From contig NZ_KK211375.1 in assembly GCF_000621965.1 (NCBI RefSeq), positions 178,729 to 242,728 on the forward strand: a stretch of 64,000 nt of DNA, given 5' to 3'. Positions 19,659-28,928 of this stretch are shown piece by piece. Below the pieces are notes generated by a model. It worked only from the letters and a program-made list of their open reading frames with translations. It made no database searches and was not told the DNA's origin. This stretch comes from Methanobrevibacter wolinii SH (GTDB lineage Archaea > Methanobacteriota > Methanobacteria > Methanobacteriales > Methanobacteriaceae). Position numbers and translations under genes: made by a program. Position 1 is the first letter of the stretch; each line of letters starts with the position of its first letter.

Positions 19659-20408
19659 ATGAAATGTTTTGTAATAAATGGTAGTCCAAGACGTAAAAAT
19701 ACTTGGTCTATGGTAAAAGAAGTAGAGAATGTCATGTCTAGTTTAGGTGATGTTGAATTTGATGAAATTCATCTTAAAAACATGAAAATTCCATTTTGTA
19801 ATGGTTGTTTTAATTGTATACTAAATGGTGAAGATAAATGTCCAAATTTTGATATTATAAAAGATATTGCTAGAAAATTTGAAGAATCTGATTGTATTAT
19901 TCTTTCTTCTCCAGTATATGTTCTTGGACCAACAGGTCTTATGAAAAATTTACTTGATCATTTTGCATATTATTATCATAGGCCAAGACTTTTTAATAAA
20001 AAAGCATTGGTCTTAGTCTCAACACAAGGTTCTGGTATGAAAGATGTAGAGAATTATTTGAAAAAATCATTATATAATTTTGGTGTAAATAAAGTTTATA
20101 CTTGCTCTTTTAGATTTGGAGGTAAGGATAAACTAGATAGTAAAATGAAAAAAAGTTTAGATAATGTAGCTTCTAATTTTTTTATGGATGTTTCTTCTAA
20201 AAAATTACATAGTCCTAGTTTTTATCAAGTAAGAAATTATTCAATGTGGAGAGCTATGGCTCATAATAAAACGATTTTAATTGATAGTAAATTTTGGATT
20301 GAAAATGGTATGGAAGATAAGATTTTTGCTCCTGGAATTCCTATGAATATATTAAAAAAACTCTATGCTAAATTAATATTTATATTTTTTAATAGTTTAT
20401 TTTCATAG
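19659..20408 (+). CDS. flavodoxin-fold NAD(P)H-dependent oxidoreductase
   Basis: A 249-residue protein of the NADPH-dependent FMN reductase/iron-sulfur flavoprotein group. The N-terminal FVINGSPRRKNTWSMVKEVE binds the FMN phosphate, and SSPVYVLGPTGLMKNLLDHF is the flavin-binding loop. A Cys cluster (CNGCFNCILNGEDKC, residues 47-61) resembles the compact motif of iron-sulfur flavoproteins. The C-terminal 80 residues, ending in a hydrophobic stretch (LIFIFFNSLFS), are not typical and could contact the membrane. Physiological substrate unknown. Preceded by GAGGAA; transcribed alone. Confidence 0.8.
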   Translation: MKCFVINGSPRRKNTWSMVKEVENVMSSLGDVEFDEIHLKNMKIPFCNGCFNCILNGEDKCPNFDIIKDIARKFEESDCIILSSPVYVLGPTGLMKNLLDHFAYYYHRPRLFNKKALVLVSTQGSGMKDVENYLKKSLYNFGVNKVYTCSFRFGGKDKLDSKMKKSLDNVASNFFMDVSSKKLHSPSFYQVRNYSMWRAMAHNKTILIDSKFWIENGMEDKIFAPGIPMNILKKLYAKLIFIFFNSLFS

Positions 20409-20579
20409 TTGTATTTAATTAAATAAGTTTCTATTAATATTTTTATTTTCTAATATTAGATTATGTATATGAATTCATATTAAATCTATTTTTTTATTGA
20501 AAATATATATTTAACTTAAAATTTATATAAAAAATTGATTTAAATTAATTAATTTAAACCTGTTTAAAAATTAAAAGAA

Positions 20580-21170
20580 TTATAAAGTTTTACCTTTTCT
20601 TATAATATTTGGTTCTTTTTTAGTTAAATCAATAATTGTAGATGGACTTTTACATTTTAATTCTCCAACATCAATTATTAAATCAACTTCTTTTTTCAAT
20701 TGTTTCATAATGTCTTTTGGATTAGACATAACTTCTTTATTTGAAATATTTGCACTAGTTGTTGTTATTGGAAAATTCATACTTAAAAGTCTTGATATTT
20801 TGTTATCAGGTATACGAACTCCTACTTTTGAAGTATAAGATGTAACAATTGAAGGAACTATTCTTTTTCTTCTTAAAATAAATGTATAAGGTCCAGGTAA
20901 ATAATTTCTAATAATTTCTTCTTTACCTTCTGTTTCTGCTACTAATTTTAATCCATTAAAATTTGAAACTAATACAGATAATGGTTTTTTAGTAGGTCTT
21001 TCTTTAATTTCATAGATTCTTCTTACTCCATTATCTGAGAATATATTTGCACCTAATCCATATATTGTATCTGTAGGGTATAAAATGACACCATCCTCTT
21101 TTAAAATATCAATGGCTTTATAAATTAATTTTATATCCGGATTTTCTGGATTTAATTTAAATTTTTTCAT
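20580..21170 (-). CDS. L-threonylcarbamoyladenylate synthase (Sua5/YrdC family)
   Basis: A 196-residue Sua5/YrdC/TsaC-type enzyme that makes threonylcarbamoyl-AMP from threonine, bicarbonate and ATP for the t6A modification of tRNA. The domain is complete: ILYPTDTIYGLGANI, IKERPTKKPLSVLVS (the K-x-R and S-x-N substrate residues), PGPYTFILRRK, and TTSANISN. It lacks the extra C-terminal Sua5 domain, so it is the single-domain YrdC form. It stands convergent with the flavoprotein gene and divergent from the CDP-alcohol phosphotransferase gene. Confidence 0.9.
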   Translation of the reverse strand: MKKFKLNPENPDIKLIYKAIDILKEDGVILYPTDTIYGLGANIFSDNGVRRIYEIKERPTKKPLSVLVSNFNGLKLVAETEGKEEIIRNYLPGPYTFILRRKRIVPSIVTSYTSKVGVRIPDNKISRLLSMNFPITTTSANISNKEVMSNPKDIMKQLKKEVDLIIDVGELKCKSPSTIIDLTKKEPNIIRKGKTL

Positions 21171-21285
21171 TTTATTACCTTTTTTAATATTGTTTCATTT
21201 TATATTAGTTAATCTATATTTTTATATGGATTTTGCTTATATTTAAAACTAAAGTTTATATTTATAAAAATATATAATTAAATTT

Positions 21286-22167
21286 ATGCTTGGAAGTTTA
21301 AGACCCTTTTTAACAAAGATATTAAATCCTATAGCTAAAAGATTAAATGTTAATCCTAATATTTTAACAGCTATTTCTCCATTTTTTGCTTTAGCTGCTG
21401 CAATATTTTTTGCTAAAGGTTATTTGAGAGAGGCAGCTGTTGTTATTTTACTTAGCGGTTTTTTTGATGTTTTAGATGGTGCTGTAGCTAGATATCATAA
21501 TAGGACTACTGACTTTGGAGCTTTTCTAGATTCAACTATGGATCGTTTTTCTGATGCAATTATAATTATTGGAATTGCTTTTGGAGAATATTGTACTTGG
21601 TTTATAGCTATTCTTTTAATTCATTCTGCAATTACTGTAAGTTATGTAAAAGCAAGAGCAGAATCTAAAGGAATTCAATGTGATGTTGGTATTGCAGAAC
21701 GTGCAGTAAGGCTTATTATTATAATGGTTGGTGCAATTGTAGGTTATTATTATAAACCATTATACTTTACATATATATTAATAATTCTCATGTTATTATC
21801 TTACTTTACTGTTGGACAAAGAGTTTATCATGTTTGGAAAGTTACAGAAGAAGAAAAAAATAGATTCAGTAAACATCCTATAACTTTATCTAAAGAAAAT
21901 ACTTCTTCTATTGATTTAGAAAAATTAGATAAAATGGATAAAGAAAATGAAGATAAATCTAATATTCTTAAAAATGTAGATGATGAACCTCTTGAAAGGG
22001 ATATTGTTTCAAATGAAGAGTTTGAATCTTTATTTGATGAAGAAGATAATAAGAAAGATAATGGTTTAAGATTAAATTATGAATATGATGGTCCTAAAGG
22101 AGAAGATGCTCCATTTGACCCAAGTAATTCTAAAAAAATAATTCGTAGGAAAAAAAGACAAGATTAA
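21286..22167 (+). CDS. CDP-alcohol phosphotransferase, probably archaetidylinositol phosphate synthase
   Basis: A 293-residue membrane protein. The family signature D-G-x2-A-R-x8-G-x3-D-x3-D is intact (Asp64, Gly65, Ala68, Arg69, Gly78, Asp82, Asp86), with five or six membrane segments to about residue 185. It transfers a CDP-archaeol (or CDP-alcohol) phosphatidyl group; similarity in size and the N-terminal LNPIAKRLNVNPNILT point to archaetidylinositol phosphate synthase, but substrate is inferred. A highly charged tail of about 95 residues (rich in Glu, Asp, Lys) follows the membrane domain and is not part of the enzyme core. A TATA-like TTTATAAAAATATATAA lies just upstream, and no ribosome binding site is visible, so the mRNA may be leaderless. 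DUF357 gene follows after 15 bases. Confidence 0.8.
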   Translation: MLGSLRPFLTKILNPIAKRLNVNPNILTAISPFFALAAAIFFAKGYLREAAVVILLSGFFDVLDGAVARYHNRTTDFGAFLDSTMDRFSDAIIIIGIAFGEYCTWFIAILLIHSAITVSYVKARAESKGIQCDVGIAERAVRLIIIMVGAIVGYYYKPLYFTYILIILMLLSYFTVGQRVYHVWKVTEEEKNRFSKHPITLSKENTSSIDLEKLDKMDKENEDKSNILKNVDDEPLERDIVSNEEFESLFDEEDNKKDNGLRLNYEYDGPKGEDAPFDPSNSKKIIRRKKRQD

Positions 22168-22182
22168 ATCAGAGGGAATATT

Positions 22183-22425
22183 ATGGATAATTTAGAGACT
22201 AAAGAAAAGGTTAAAATTGATATTGAAAAACTTGAAAGAAATCTTAATCAAGTTGCAGATATTGAATTTTCTAAATTAGAAAAAGATGTTTATGATAGAG
22301 CTGTTGATTATAAAAATGATTCTAAATATTATTTAGAAAAAGAAGATTTTAGAACAGCTTTTGGTTGTATTGAGTATTCACATGGTTTACTTGATGCATT
22401 AAGAATGATTTATGAAATTATTTAA
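22183..22425 (+). CDS. DUF357 domain protein (80 aa)
   Basis: An 80-residue helical protein with the DUF357 pattern: VYDRAVDYKNDSKYYLEKED followed by FRTAFGCIEYSHGLLDALR. The family is widespread in archaea and of unknown function; it often lies beside lipid or RNA genes. AGAGGGAA precedes the ATG, and the gene starts 15 bases after the CDP-alcohol phosphotransferase gene, so the two are likely one operon. Confidence 0.85.
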   Translation: MDNLETKEKVKIDIEKLERNLNQVADIEFSKLEKDVYDRAVDYKNDSKYYLEKEDFRTAFGCIEYSHGLLDALRMIYEII

Positions 22426-22627
22426 TTTTTTCTTTGTTTTTATTTAATTTTTTATTTTTTTACTTTTTTTAGTTTTAATTATTTTAATTTAAATCTCTAA
22501 ACTCAATATATGTATGTATTTTTTAATTTTATTTAATTTTTATTTTTTGAGAATCTTTTTAATATCTTATTATATTTTTAATTAATTTAATTAAGATATT
22601 TATTTTATTTTAATCTTTTATTTACAT

Positions 22628-24085
22628 ATGACTACAGATTCTGATTTTAATATTGTTTCAACAAATAATGGTTATAAATATAATGTTCAAAATATTTTTG
22701 GTTTCACTTTTGAAGAGAAAACTATTTTAAGCAATATAAGGAGTAAACTTGTAGATGTAGCATTAAATAATGAATCTCGTAATGATATTAAATTAAATGA
22801 TATTAAACTTATTATAAGAAATAGTATTTTGAATGATTCTTTTGATAAAGAATATATTGATAATTTATCACAAAGATTTTATGAAGAAATTAATGGTTAT
22901 GGAATTTTAAATCCATTAATTAAAGATGATAATTTAGAAGAGATTATGGTTATTGGTTCAAATAAACCAATTTATGTTTATCATAGGAAATATGGTATGT
23001 TAGAAACAAATATTTCCTTTTCAAGTAATGAAGAAATTATTAAGATAATTGATTTAATTGCAAGAAAAAATAATAGACGTGTGGATAATGAGTCACCTAT
23101 TTTAGATGCAAGATTAAAAGATGGATCTCGAGTAAATGCAACTTTAGCTCCTATATCTGCAGATGGTCCATCAATTACTATTCGTAAATTTAAAAAAGAT
23201 CCATTTACAATTATTGATTTAATAAAGAATAAAACATTAAATTCAAATCTTGCAGCATTTTTATGGTTGTGTATTGATGGTTTAGGTGTAGAATCTGCAA
23301 ATATTATTATTTCAGGTGGAACAAGTTCTGGAAAAACAACTACTTTAAATGCTCTTTCAGCATTTATAAATCCTAAAGAGAGAATTATAACTATTGAAGA
23401 TACTTTAGAACTTCAAATACCTCATAAACATATTCTTAGAATGGAAACAAGATTATCAAATATTGAAGGTAAGGGGAAGTTAGATATGGATGCACTAGTT
23501 AAAAATGCATTAAGACAAAGGCCAGATAGGATTATTGTAGGTGAGGTAAGATCTAAAGAAGCAATAACTCTTTTTACAGCACTTAATACAGGACATTCTG
23601 GTTTTGGAACATTACATGCAAATAATGCTAGAGAAACTATTACACGTCTAACTAATCCTCCTATGTGTGTTCCTAAAATAATGATTTCTGCAATAGATTT
23701 TATTTTAATGGAAAAAAGATTTTATAAATCAAATGGTGTAAGTTATAGACGTGTCACTGAACTCAGTGAGGTTGTAGGAATTGAAGAGGGCACTATTCAA
23801 TTAAATAAAATTTTTCAATGGAATCCTTCATTAGATGATTTTGAAAATATTACATTTTCATCTAATACTGTTGAAAGGATAATGAGAACTAGAAATATTT
23901 CAAGAAAATATATTGATAATGAGATTAAAATCAGAGAATTAGTTTTAGAATTAATGGTAGAAAATAATTTAAGATCTAATAATGTAGTAAGTAAAATTAT
24001 TGAATTTTATTATATTAACAAGGATAAACTTTTATCTTTACTTAAAAACTCTCCTAAATATTTTTTAAGGTTTAATCATGATTGA
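22628..24085 (+). CDS. type II/IV secretion (pilus) assembly ATPase
   Basis: A 485-residue secretion ATPase of the TadA/VirB11/archaeal GspE family that drives assembly of type IV pilus-like filaments. An N-terminal domain leads to the catalytic domain with Walker A GGTSSGKT (residues 230-237), an Asp box in IITIEDTLELQIPHK, Walker B DRIIVGEVRSKEA and the His box GFGTLHANNA. An unusual C-terminal tail of about 110 residues extends past the ATPase core. Its stop overlaps the next gene by 8 bases. No prepilin gene is adjacent. Confidence 0.9.
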   Translation: MTTDSDFNIVSTNNGYKYNVQNIFGFTFEEKTILSNIRSKLVDVALNNESRNDIKLNDIKLIIRNSILNDSFDKEYIDNLSQRFYEEINGYGILNPLIKDDNLEEIMVIGSNKPIYVYHRKYGMLETNISFSSNEEIIKIIDLIARKNNRRVDNESPILDARLKDGSRVNATLAPISADGPSITIRKFKKDPFTIIDLIKNKTLNSNLAAFLWLCIDGLGVESANIIISGGTSSGKTTTLNALSAFINPKERIITIEDTLELQIPHKHILRMETRLSNIEGKGKLDMDALVKNALRQRPDRIIVGEVRSKEAITLFTALNTGHSGFGTLHANNARETITRLTNPPMCVPKIMISAIDFILMEKRFYKSNGVSYRRVTELSEVVGIEEGTIQLNKIFQWNPSLDDFENITFSSNTVERIMRTRNISRKYIDNEIKIRELVLELMVENNLRSNNVVSKIIEFYYINKDKLLSLLKNSPKYFLRFNHD

Positions 24086-25097
24086 AAAATTTTTTATAAA
24101 TTTTATTAATTTTCTAATTTATCTAATTGATTTTATTTTTAATTTATTTTATAGTTTAATTAATTTTATTGATAGATTTAATTTAGACAAAAAATCTTTT
24201 AGTGATGTTTTAAATTTTAATAAGTCTATTGATTTTAATAAATATTTTAAGTATAATTCGAATATTAAAAATTATTTTAAATCTAATTTTAAAAATAATT
24301 ATCTTTATTCTATGAATAATTCTAAAGAATTTGAGGTTTTTGATAATATTACCAATAAAATTGATGAAAATTATTTTAAAAACTTTATTCGGGTGTTTAA
24401 TAATAATATTAAAACTTTTTTACTTTTTGTTTTTATAATTTTTATATTATCTTATTATTTTCTATCAATTGAAATTGCTCTAATTCTTATTATTTTTTTA
24501 TTATTAGTTTTTTATTTTATAATTAAACTTCCTGAAATTAAAAAGAGAAATCTTTATACTAATATCTCAAGAGAAATTCCTTTTGCATTAAGACAGATGG
24601 CTATTGAACTTAAATCTGGTAAAGGTTTAAATGATGTTTTATTATCTATTTCAAAATCAGATTATGGTATTTTATCTATAGAATTTTCAAGGGTTATTAA
24701 TGAAGTTAAATATGGTATGTATATTGAAGATTCTTTAATTAATATGTCTAAAAGAGTAAATTCTAAAAGTTTAAATCGTTTAATTTATCAAATTATTGCA
24801 AGTAAAAAACTTGGGTCTAATCTTTCTAATGCATTATCGATTATTGCAGAAGATACATCATTTAATATGAGGATTAAATTAAAAAATTATTCTCAAAAAC
24901 TTAATGCTTTTATTATGATTTATACATTTATTGTAATTCTTATTCCTGTTGTATTTTTAATAATATTAATTGGGGCATCTACTGTAATTGGTGATGTAAT
25001 AAATCCTGATGTATTAATAATTTTGTATTTATTCTTTTTCCCTATGATTATTCTTTTTATGGGGGTTCTTATTAAAAAATTAGAACCTAAAATTTAA
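24078..25097 (+). CDS. type II secretion system F (TadC-like) membrane protein
   Basis: A 339-residue T2SS-F family protein, the membrane platform that works with the ATPase upstream; the genes overlap by 8 bases. An N-terminal hydrophobic segment (FINFLIYLIDFIFNLFYSLINF) and an Asn/Lys-rich linker precede two membrane segments (about 110-150), the cytoplasmic F domain (about 170-265; EIPFALRQMAIELKSGKGLNDVLLSI) and two more segments at the end. Archaeal pilus platforms usually have two F domains; only one is seen here. Composition is extremely AT-driven, rich in Asn, Ile, Phe and Lys. Confidence 0.85.
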   Translation: MIEKFFINFINFLIYLIDFIFNLFYSLINFIDRFNLDKKSFSDVLNFNKSIDFNKYFKYNSNIKNYFKSNFKNNYLYSMNNSKEFEVFDNITNKIDENYFKNFIRVFNNNIKTFLLFVFIIFILSYYFLSIEIALILIIFLLLVFYFIIKLPEIKKRNLYTNISREIPFALRQMAIELKSGKGLNDVLLSISKSDYGILSIEFSRVINEVKYGMYIEDSLINMSKRVNSKSLNRLIYQIIASKKLGSNLSNALSIIAEDTSFNMRIKLKNYSQKLNAFIMIYTFIVILIPVVFLIILIGASTVIGDVINPDVLIILYLFFFPMIILFMGVLIKKLEPKI

Positions 25098-25736
25098 CTT
25101 TTTTAAAAGTTTATATTTTCTAAATTTTTAATTTTTTAAAATTTATTGAATTTGTTGAATTCCTATTTTTATAAAAATTTAAACAATAATTAATGCTTTA
25201 AAATCAATTTTAAGAAAATTTATTCAAAAGATTTTGAGGATTTCAACAAAGTTAATTCATTTATTTTTAATTGAAAAATAATTTATATTTAATTTTAAAG
25301 AAGTTAAAGTAAAGCTAAAATTTAATTTATTTATTCTAATATAGTTTATATTTTATAAAATTTTCTTAAATTATTTTAATCGTTTTTAAATTAGTTTTTT
25401 ATTTATTTTATTAATATATGATTATTATTTTAAGTTTTATACTATTAGATTGTATATATTATAATTTACATGATTTTTATTTCTCATTTTATTATATAAA
25501 TCCTTTAAATATCTTTATTTTTTTTCAAAAACTTTAAATTATAGTATAAAAATAAATATTAAATAGTAAATTTTTTAATTTATTTTTTATAATTTTATCT
25601 TTTTTATAAAAGGATTTTTTTTTATTAAGTAAATTTTTTAATTTATTTAAAAACTTTGTTGAATTTTCATTATTTAACTTTTAATTATTTATGATTATTC
25701 AATTTAGTATTATAATAATTATTTGATGTGATAAAT
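25098..25736. other. intergenic region with dispersed-repeat copies
   Basis: About 640 AT-rich bases. It holds a dispersed-element copy at 25150-25252 and a lone left end (AACTTTGTTGAATTTTC) at about 25652-25669. No prepilin-like small gene could be found here on the plus strand. The promoter of the DUF2162 operon probably lies in 25670-25720. Confidence 0.55.
25150..25252 (+). repeat. dispersed inverted-end intergenic element, copy C
   Basis: It starts ATTTGTTGAATTC and ends GAGGATTTCAACAAAGTT, with TTTAAACAATAATTAATGC and TTAAGAAAATTTATTC in the body. The order of blocks matches copy A (2321-2427), so it has the same orientation; the left third is diverged. Confidence 0.55.
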
Positions 25737-26441
25737 ATGAATGGAATGTCAGTTTTATTACAATTTGGTATTTTAGCTGCTGTTCTTGTTTTTGGAGTTA
25801 AAGTAGGTTTAGCTTCTGGTTTATCTCATATGCCTAAAAAATGGTTAGCATTAGTTGATTTATTATACTTTGGAGGTATAATGATTATTAGTTACATATG
25901 TCAACCATTTGCTACTCAAATAACATCAATAGTTTATGGATTTAATACATGGTTTTATTTAATAATGGCTTGTATTATGATTGGTGCAGGTATTCTTACT
26001 ATACGTGAATTTAAAGTTCATGGTAAAGATACTGCAAAACCTGCAGCAATTGCAATTATTGCTCCATGTCCATGTTGTTTCGGTGCTATTATTGCAAGTA
26101 TTTTAATAGTTACTCCAATGGTTGGAATAAGTATGATGAATTTAAGTTGGTTAGTAGCATTAGCACTTGTTGCTGTTATTACAATTACTTATTTCATTGC
26201 AGATATTATTATTAAAGTTTCAAATACTCCTTATCCAATTATTCTTGGAGACTTTATGTTTTTTATAGGATTATATTTCTTACTTTCACCACTCATAATC
26301 CCTAATGTTACTGCGGTTATGAAAAAATCATTAGGTGGAATTACAATATCATCTGTTACATCTTTGGTATATGTGGTTATAATTGCTATTGTCTTGTTAA
26401 TATTAGGGGCATTATATACTCGTAAAAATGAGGATTTCTAG
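25737..26441 (+). CDS. DUF2162 membrane protein
   Basis: A 234-residue protein with about six or seven membrane segments, of the methanogen family DUF2162 (function unknown). A striking Cys cluster, Cys111, Cys113 and Cys114 in IIAPCPCCFGAIIAS, sits at the start of a membrane segment and could bind a metal or take part in thiol chemistry. It is followed directly by an ExbB/TolQ-like and a DUF2149 (ExbD-like) gene, which suggests a membrane complex powered by ion flow. The ATG at 25737 follows GTGAT; a GTG at 25728 is part of that ribosome binding site. Confidence 0.75.
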   Translation: MNGMSVLLQFGILAAVLVFGVKVGLASGLSHMPKKWLALVDLLYFGGIMIISYICQPFATQITSIVYGFNTWFYLIMACIMIGAGILTIREFKVHGKDTAKPAAIAIIAPCPCCFGAIIASILIVTPMVGISMMNLSWLVALALVAVITITYFIADIIIKVSNTPYPIILGDFMFFIGLYFLLSPLIIPNVTAVMKKSLGGITISSVTSLVYVVIIAIVLLILGALYTRKNEDF

Positions 26442-26499
26442 TTTAAATAGATTATAATTTCATTTATTATATAATAAAAAATTAATAGGAGAAAATTAA

Positions 26500-27150
26500 A
26501 TGGCAGTAAGTATTCCTGGAGGAAGTTTTTTAACTTCTCTTTTGAATGTTATTTCTCAAAGTCTTTTAATCCCAGTTATAGTTCTTTTATTAATTTTTGC
26601 GTTTTATGTTGTAATTTCTTTAGGTTCTTTAATTGCAGAGTATACTTCTAGAAAAGAAGTTCCTATTAAAGAAATTGATTCTTTAATTGAAAATATTGAT
26701 AAAAGTAATTCTGTTGAAGAAGTTAGAGGACATATTCAAAATGCAAAAATTAATAAGTCTCAAAAGAAAATTTTATTTAAAATTTTAGATTCTGAAGATT
26801 TATCATATGAAGCTAAAGAAACTATGGCTACTAGATTAGTAGAAAGACGTGAAGAACTTGTTAATAAAAAACTTAGAAGAACTGATATTATTGTACGTGT
26901 TGGTCCTACTTTAGGTTTAATGGGAACTTTAATTCCATTAGGTAGTGGTTTAGCTGCTCTTAAAACTGGGGATATTAATACTTTAGCAGATTCATTAACT
27001 GTAGCATTTGATACTACAGTTGTAGGTATTGGTGCTGGTGCACTTGCATATTATATTTCTAAAATACGTAGTGGCTGGTATGATCAATATCTTGATAATT
27101 TAGATACTTTAACTGATTCTGTACTTAACTTTTTTAAAAATAGATTCTAG
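26500..27150 (+). CDS. MotA/TolQ/ExbB-family proton channel protein
   Basis: A 216-residue ExbB/TolQ homologue with three membrane segments: about residues 18-42, a long cytoplasmic loop with helices (KEIDSLIENIDKSNSVEEVRGH), and the conserved pair around 128-150 (IIVRVGPTLGLMGTLIPLGSGL) and 165-185 (LTVAFDTTVVGIGAGALAYYIS). In bacteria such proteins form a pentameric stator with ExbD or MotB and convert proton flow into mechanical work. AGGAGAAA precedes the ATG. The gene for the ExbD-like partner follows after 8 bases. Confidence 0.88.
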   Translation: MAVSIPGGSFLTSLLNVISQSLLIPVIVLLLIFAFYVVISLGSLIAEYTSRKEVPIKEIDSLIENIDKSNSVEEVRGHIQNAKINKSQKKILFKILDSEDLSYEAKETMATRLVERREELVNKKLRRTDIIVRVGPTLGLMGTLIPLGSGLAALKTGDINTLADSLTVAFDTTVVGIGAGALAYYISKIRSGWYDQYLDNLDTLTDSVLNFFKNRF

Positions 27151-27158
27151 GTGAGTTT

Positions 27159-27503
27159 ATGGTTAGATATGGAAGACGTCGTAGAAGACGTACACATGTT
27201 GATGAGGATCCTATGGCTGGAACTTCTAATATTGTAGATTGTATGCTTGTTTTAGCTTTAGGATTTATGATTATGTTAGTTTTAAGTTGGAATATGCAAG
27301 ATGTTGTGTTTAATCAAAACATGAATCAACAACAAAAGCAATCTACTATCCAAGCTATGCAACAAGTTGCTCAAGTAACTCAAGGTCAGGAGTTAAATGA
27401 AACTCCTCAAAGTTCTAAAAGTTCTGGTCAAGGTTATGTAGAACAAGGTAAAGTTTATAAAGATCCTAAAACAGGTAAACTGATTATGGTTCAAGGAGGT
27501 TGA
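27159..27503 (+). CDS. DUF2149 protein, ExbD-like stator partner
   Basis: A 114-residue DUF2149 protein: an Arg-rich cytoplasmic start (RYGRRRRRRTH), then DPMAGTSNIVDCMLVLALGF leading into one membrane helix, a Gln-rich extracellular linker and a C-terminal segment (GKVYKDPKTGKLIMVQGG). Asp27 at the head of the membrane helix corresponds in position to the proton-carrying Asp of ExbD, TolR and MotB, which is my reason for the ExbD-like label. It overlaps nothing but follows the ExbB-like gene by 8 bases with ribosome binding site TAGGTGAG. Confidence 0.82.
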   Translation: MVRYGRRRRRRTHVDEDPMAGTSNIVDCMLVLALGFMIMLVLSWNMQDVVFNQNMNQQQKQSTIQAMQQVAQVTQGQELNETPQSSKSSGQGYVEQGKVYKDPKTGKLIMVQGG

Positions 27504-27804
27504 TTCCTCTTATAAACTTTATATTTTACTTTTTTTAGTCTTATTTTATTTTTAATAATAATTTTTCTTAAATTCAATATTTATTATTAATTTAAAATTA
27601 GATATTTAAATTTGGTATTTTTTTAATTCAATATTTATTATTAATTTATAAATTAAACATCTAAATTAAGATATTTAAGTTATTTGTTATTTATTATTAA
27701 TTTAAATTAAATTCGAAATATTCTTTAATATCTATTATTAAATTAAACTTGTTTTTTGATATTTCTTTATAAATTACTTAATTTAGTTTATAATTAGGAG
27801 AATA
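27504..27804. repeat. intergenic region with degenerate tandem repeats (period about 55 bp)
   Basis: Between convergent genes. From about 27570 to 27755 a unit containing AATTCAATATTTATTATTAA, AATTA and GATATTTAAATT recurs three to four times with increasing divergence; the first two copies (27570 and 27624) are the closest. No gene is present. Confidence 0.6.
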
Positions 27805-28512
27805 CTATTTTATTCCATCTTCTGTAATTAAGAAATTTACAATTTTTCCTTCAGGAAGTGTATTATGTCTTTTTATTGTTGCAAGTCTTTGACTTTTCAT
27901 TTCAGTTCTTTCTAATTGTATAATGACTTTGCTCCAATATTGTAATGTAGTTCCACCTACAGCTCTAATTTCCGGTTTATTCTCTTCATCTCCAAATGCA
28001 GCATAAATTTGATTTGTAATTAAAATTGCGATATTGTATTTACGAGCTATTTTTGCAAGTAGTCCCATTTGTCTTCCTAAACTTTTATTTAATTTAGAAG
28101 ATTTTCTTTCATCTACTCTATATAATGCTACAGCAGAGTCAAGTATTAATAAATCTACATTCTCTTTATTTTTCTTTAACCAAGATTCAATAATTATTAT
28201 ATCTTCTTCTTGTTCTTCAAAGGTAGTAGGTTCTAATATTATGATGTTATTTGCAACTTCTTCAAAGGAATCTTTAGCTATTTGTTGTATTCTATCAATG
28301 GAGATTCCACCTTCTGTATCAATATATACTACTTTTTTACCTTTTTTTCCTACTTCTACAGATAATTGTAAGGATATATTTGTTTTTCCTGATCCTGGTG
28401 GACCGAATATTTGTGTAATAATTCCTTTTTCAAGTCCTCCGTTTAATATTTCATCAATTGATGAATTTGTAGGTATTTTTTCATTTTTATTTATTTTTGC
28501 AAGTGTTTTCAT
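27805..28512 (-). CDS. radB: DNA repair protein RadB
   Basis: A 235-residue RadB, the RecA/Rad51 paralogue of euryarchaea that assists RadA recombinase. Only the ATPase core is present, with no N-terminal helix-hairpin-helix: Walker A GPPGSGKT at residues 37-44, Walker B VDLLILDSAVALYR, and loop regions ITNQIYAAFGDEENKPEIRAVGG. An ATG at 28518 is in frame, but AAGGT directly before it better serves the ATG at 28512. It is convergent with the DUF2149 gene. Confidence 0.92.
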   Translation of the reverse strand: MKTLAKINKNEKIPTNSSIDEILNGGLEKGIITQIFGPPGSGKTNISLQLSVEVGKKGKKVVYIDTEGGISIDRIQQIAKDSFEEVANNIIILEPTTFEEQEEDIIIIESWLKKNKENVDLLILDSAVALYRVDERKSSKLNKSLGRQMGLLAKIARKYNIAILITNQIYAAFGDEENKPEIRAVGGTTLQYWSKVIIQLERTEMKSQRLATIKRHNTLPEGKIVNFLITEDGIK

Positions 28513-28928
28513 TTTCATACCTTAATATTTTTTAAGTGTTTTATTCTTTGATTTTTATATTATTTATAAAATTAGTTTATTTTTATTTTTTTATTTTCTT
28601 GGGATATTAATATTAATTTTATATAATCTCTCTATTTTTAAATTAATGATAAAATTTAAATTAAATTTAAATAATTTTTAATATAATTATTATTTGATTA
28701 ATTATATTAAATTTAGATGATTTTATAAGTATTATGCCTTTTTATTAATTATTTTTTAATTTAAGTAAGAAATTTAAATATTATTGATTAATATATTATT
28801 TAATTATTTTCTTAGAAATTTTTGTCTAAAGTTTAAGTTTTATTAATTATGTTTATCTTAAATAGAGATAACTAACTTTTATTATAAATTTATTAATAAT
28901 GTTTAATTACTTAATATATGGTGATTTA
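28513..28928. other. divergent promoter region between radB and the TPR gene
   Basis: About 410 AT-rich bases between divergently transcribed genes. TATA-like runs lie near 28555-28570 (minus) and 28885-28900 (plus). No gene, RNA or clear repeat was recognised. Confidence 0.45.

Noticed and set aside
25098-25736. Prepilin gene after the pilus motor genes
   Set aside because: No open frame with a type III signal peptide in any plus-strand frame; the region is made of repeats.
28034-28525. Open frame antisense to radB
   Set aside because: Fully contained in a clear RadB gene and encodes low-complexity Ser/Phe-rich sequence.
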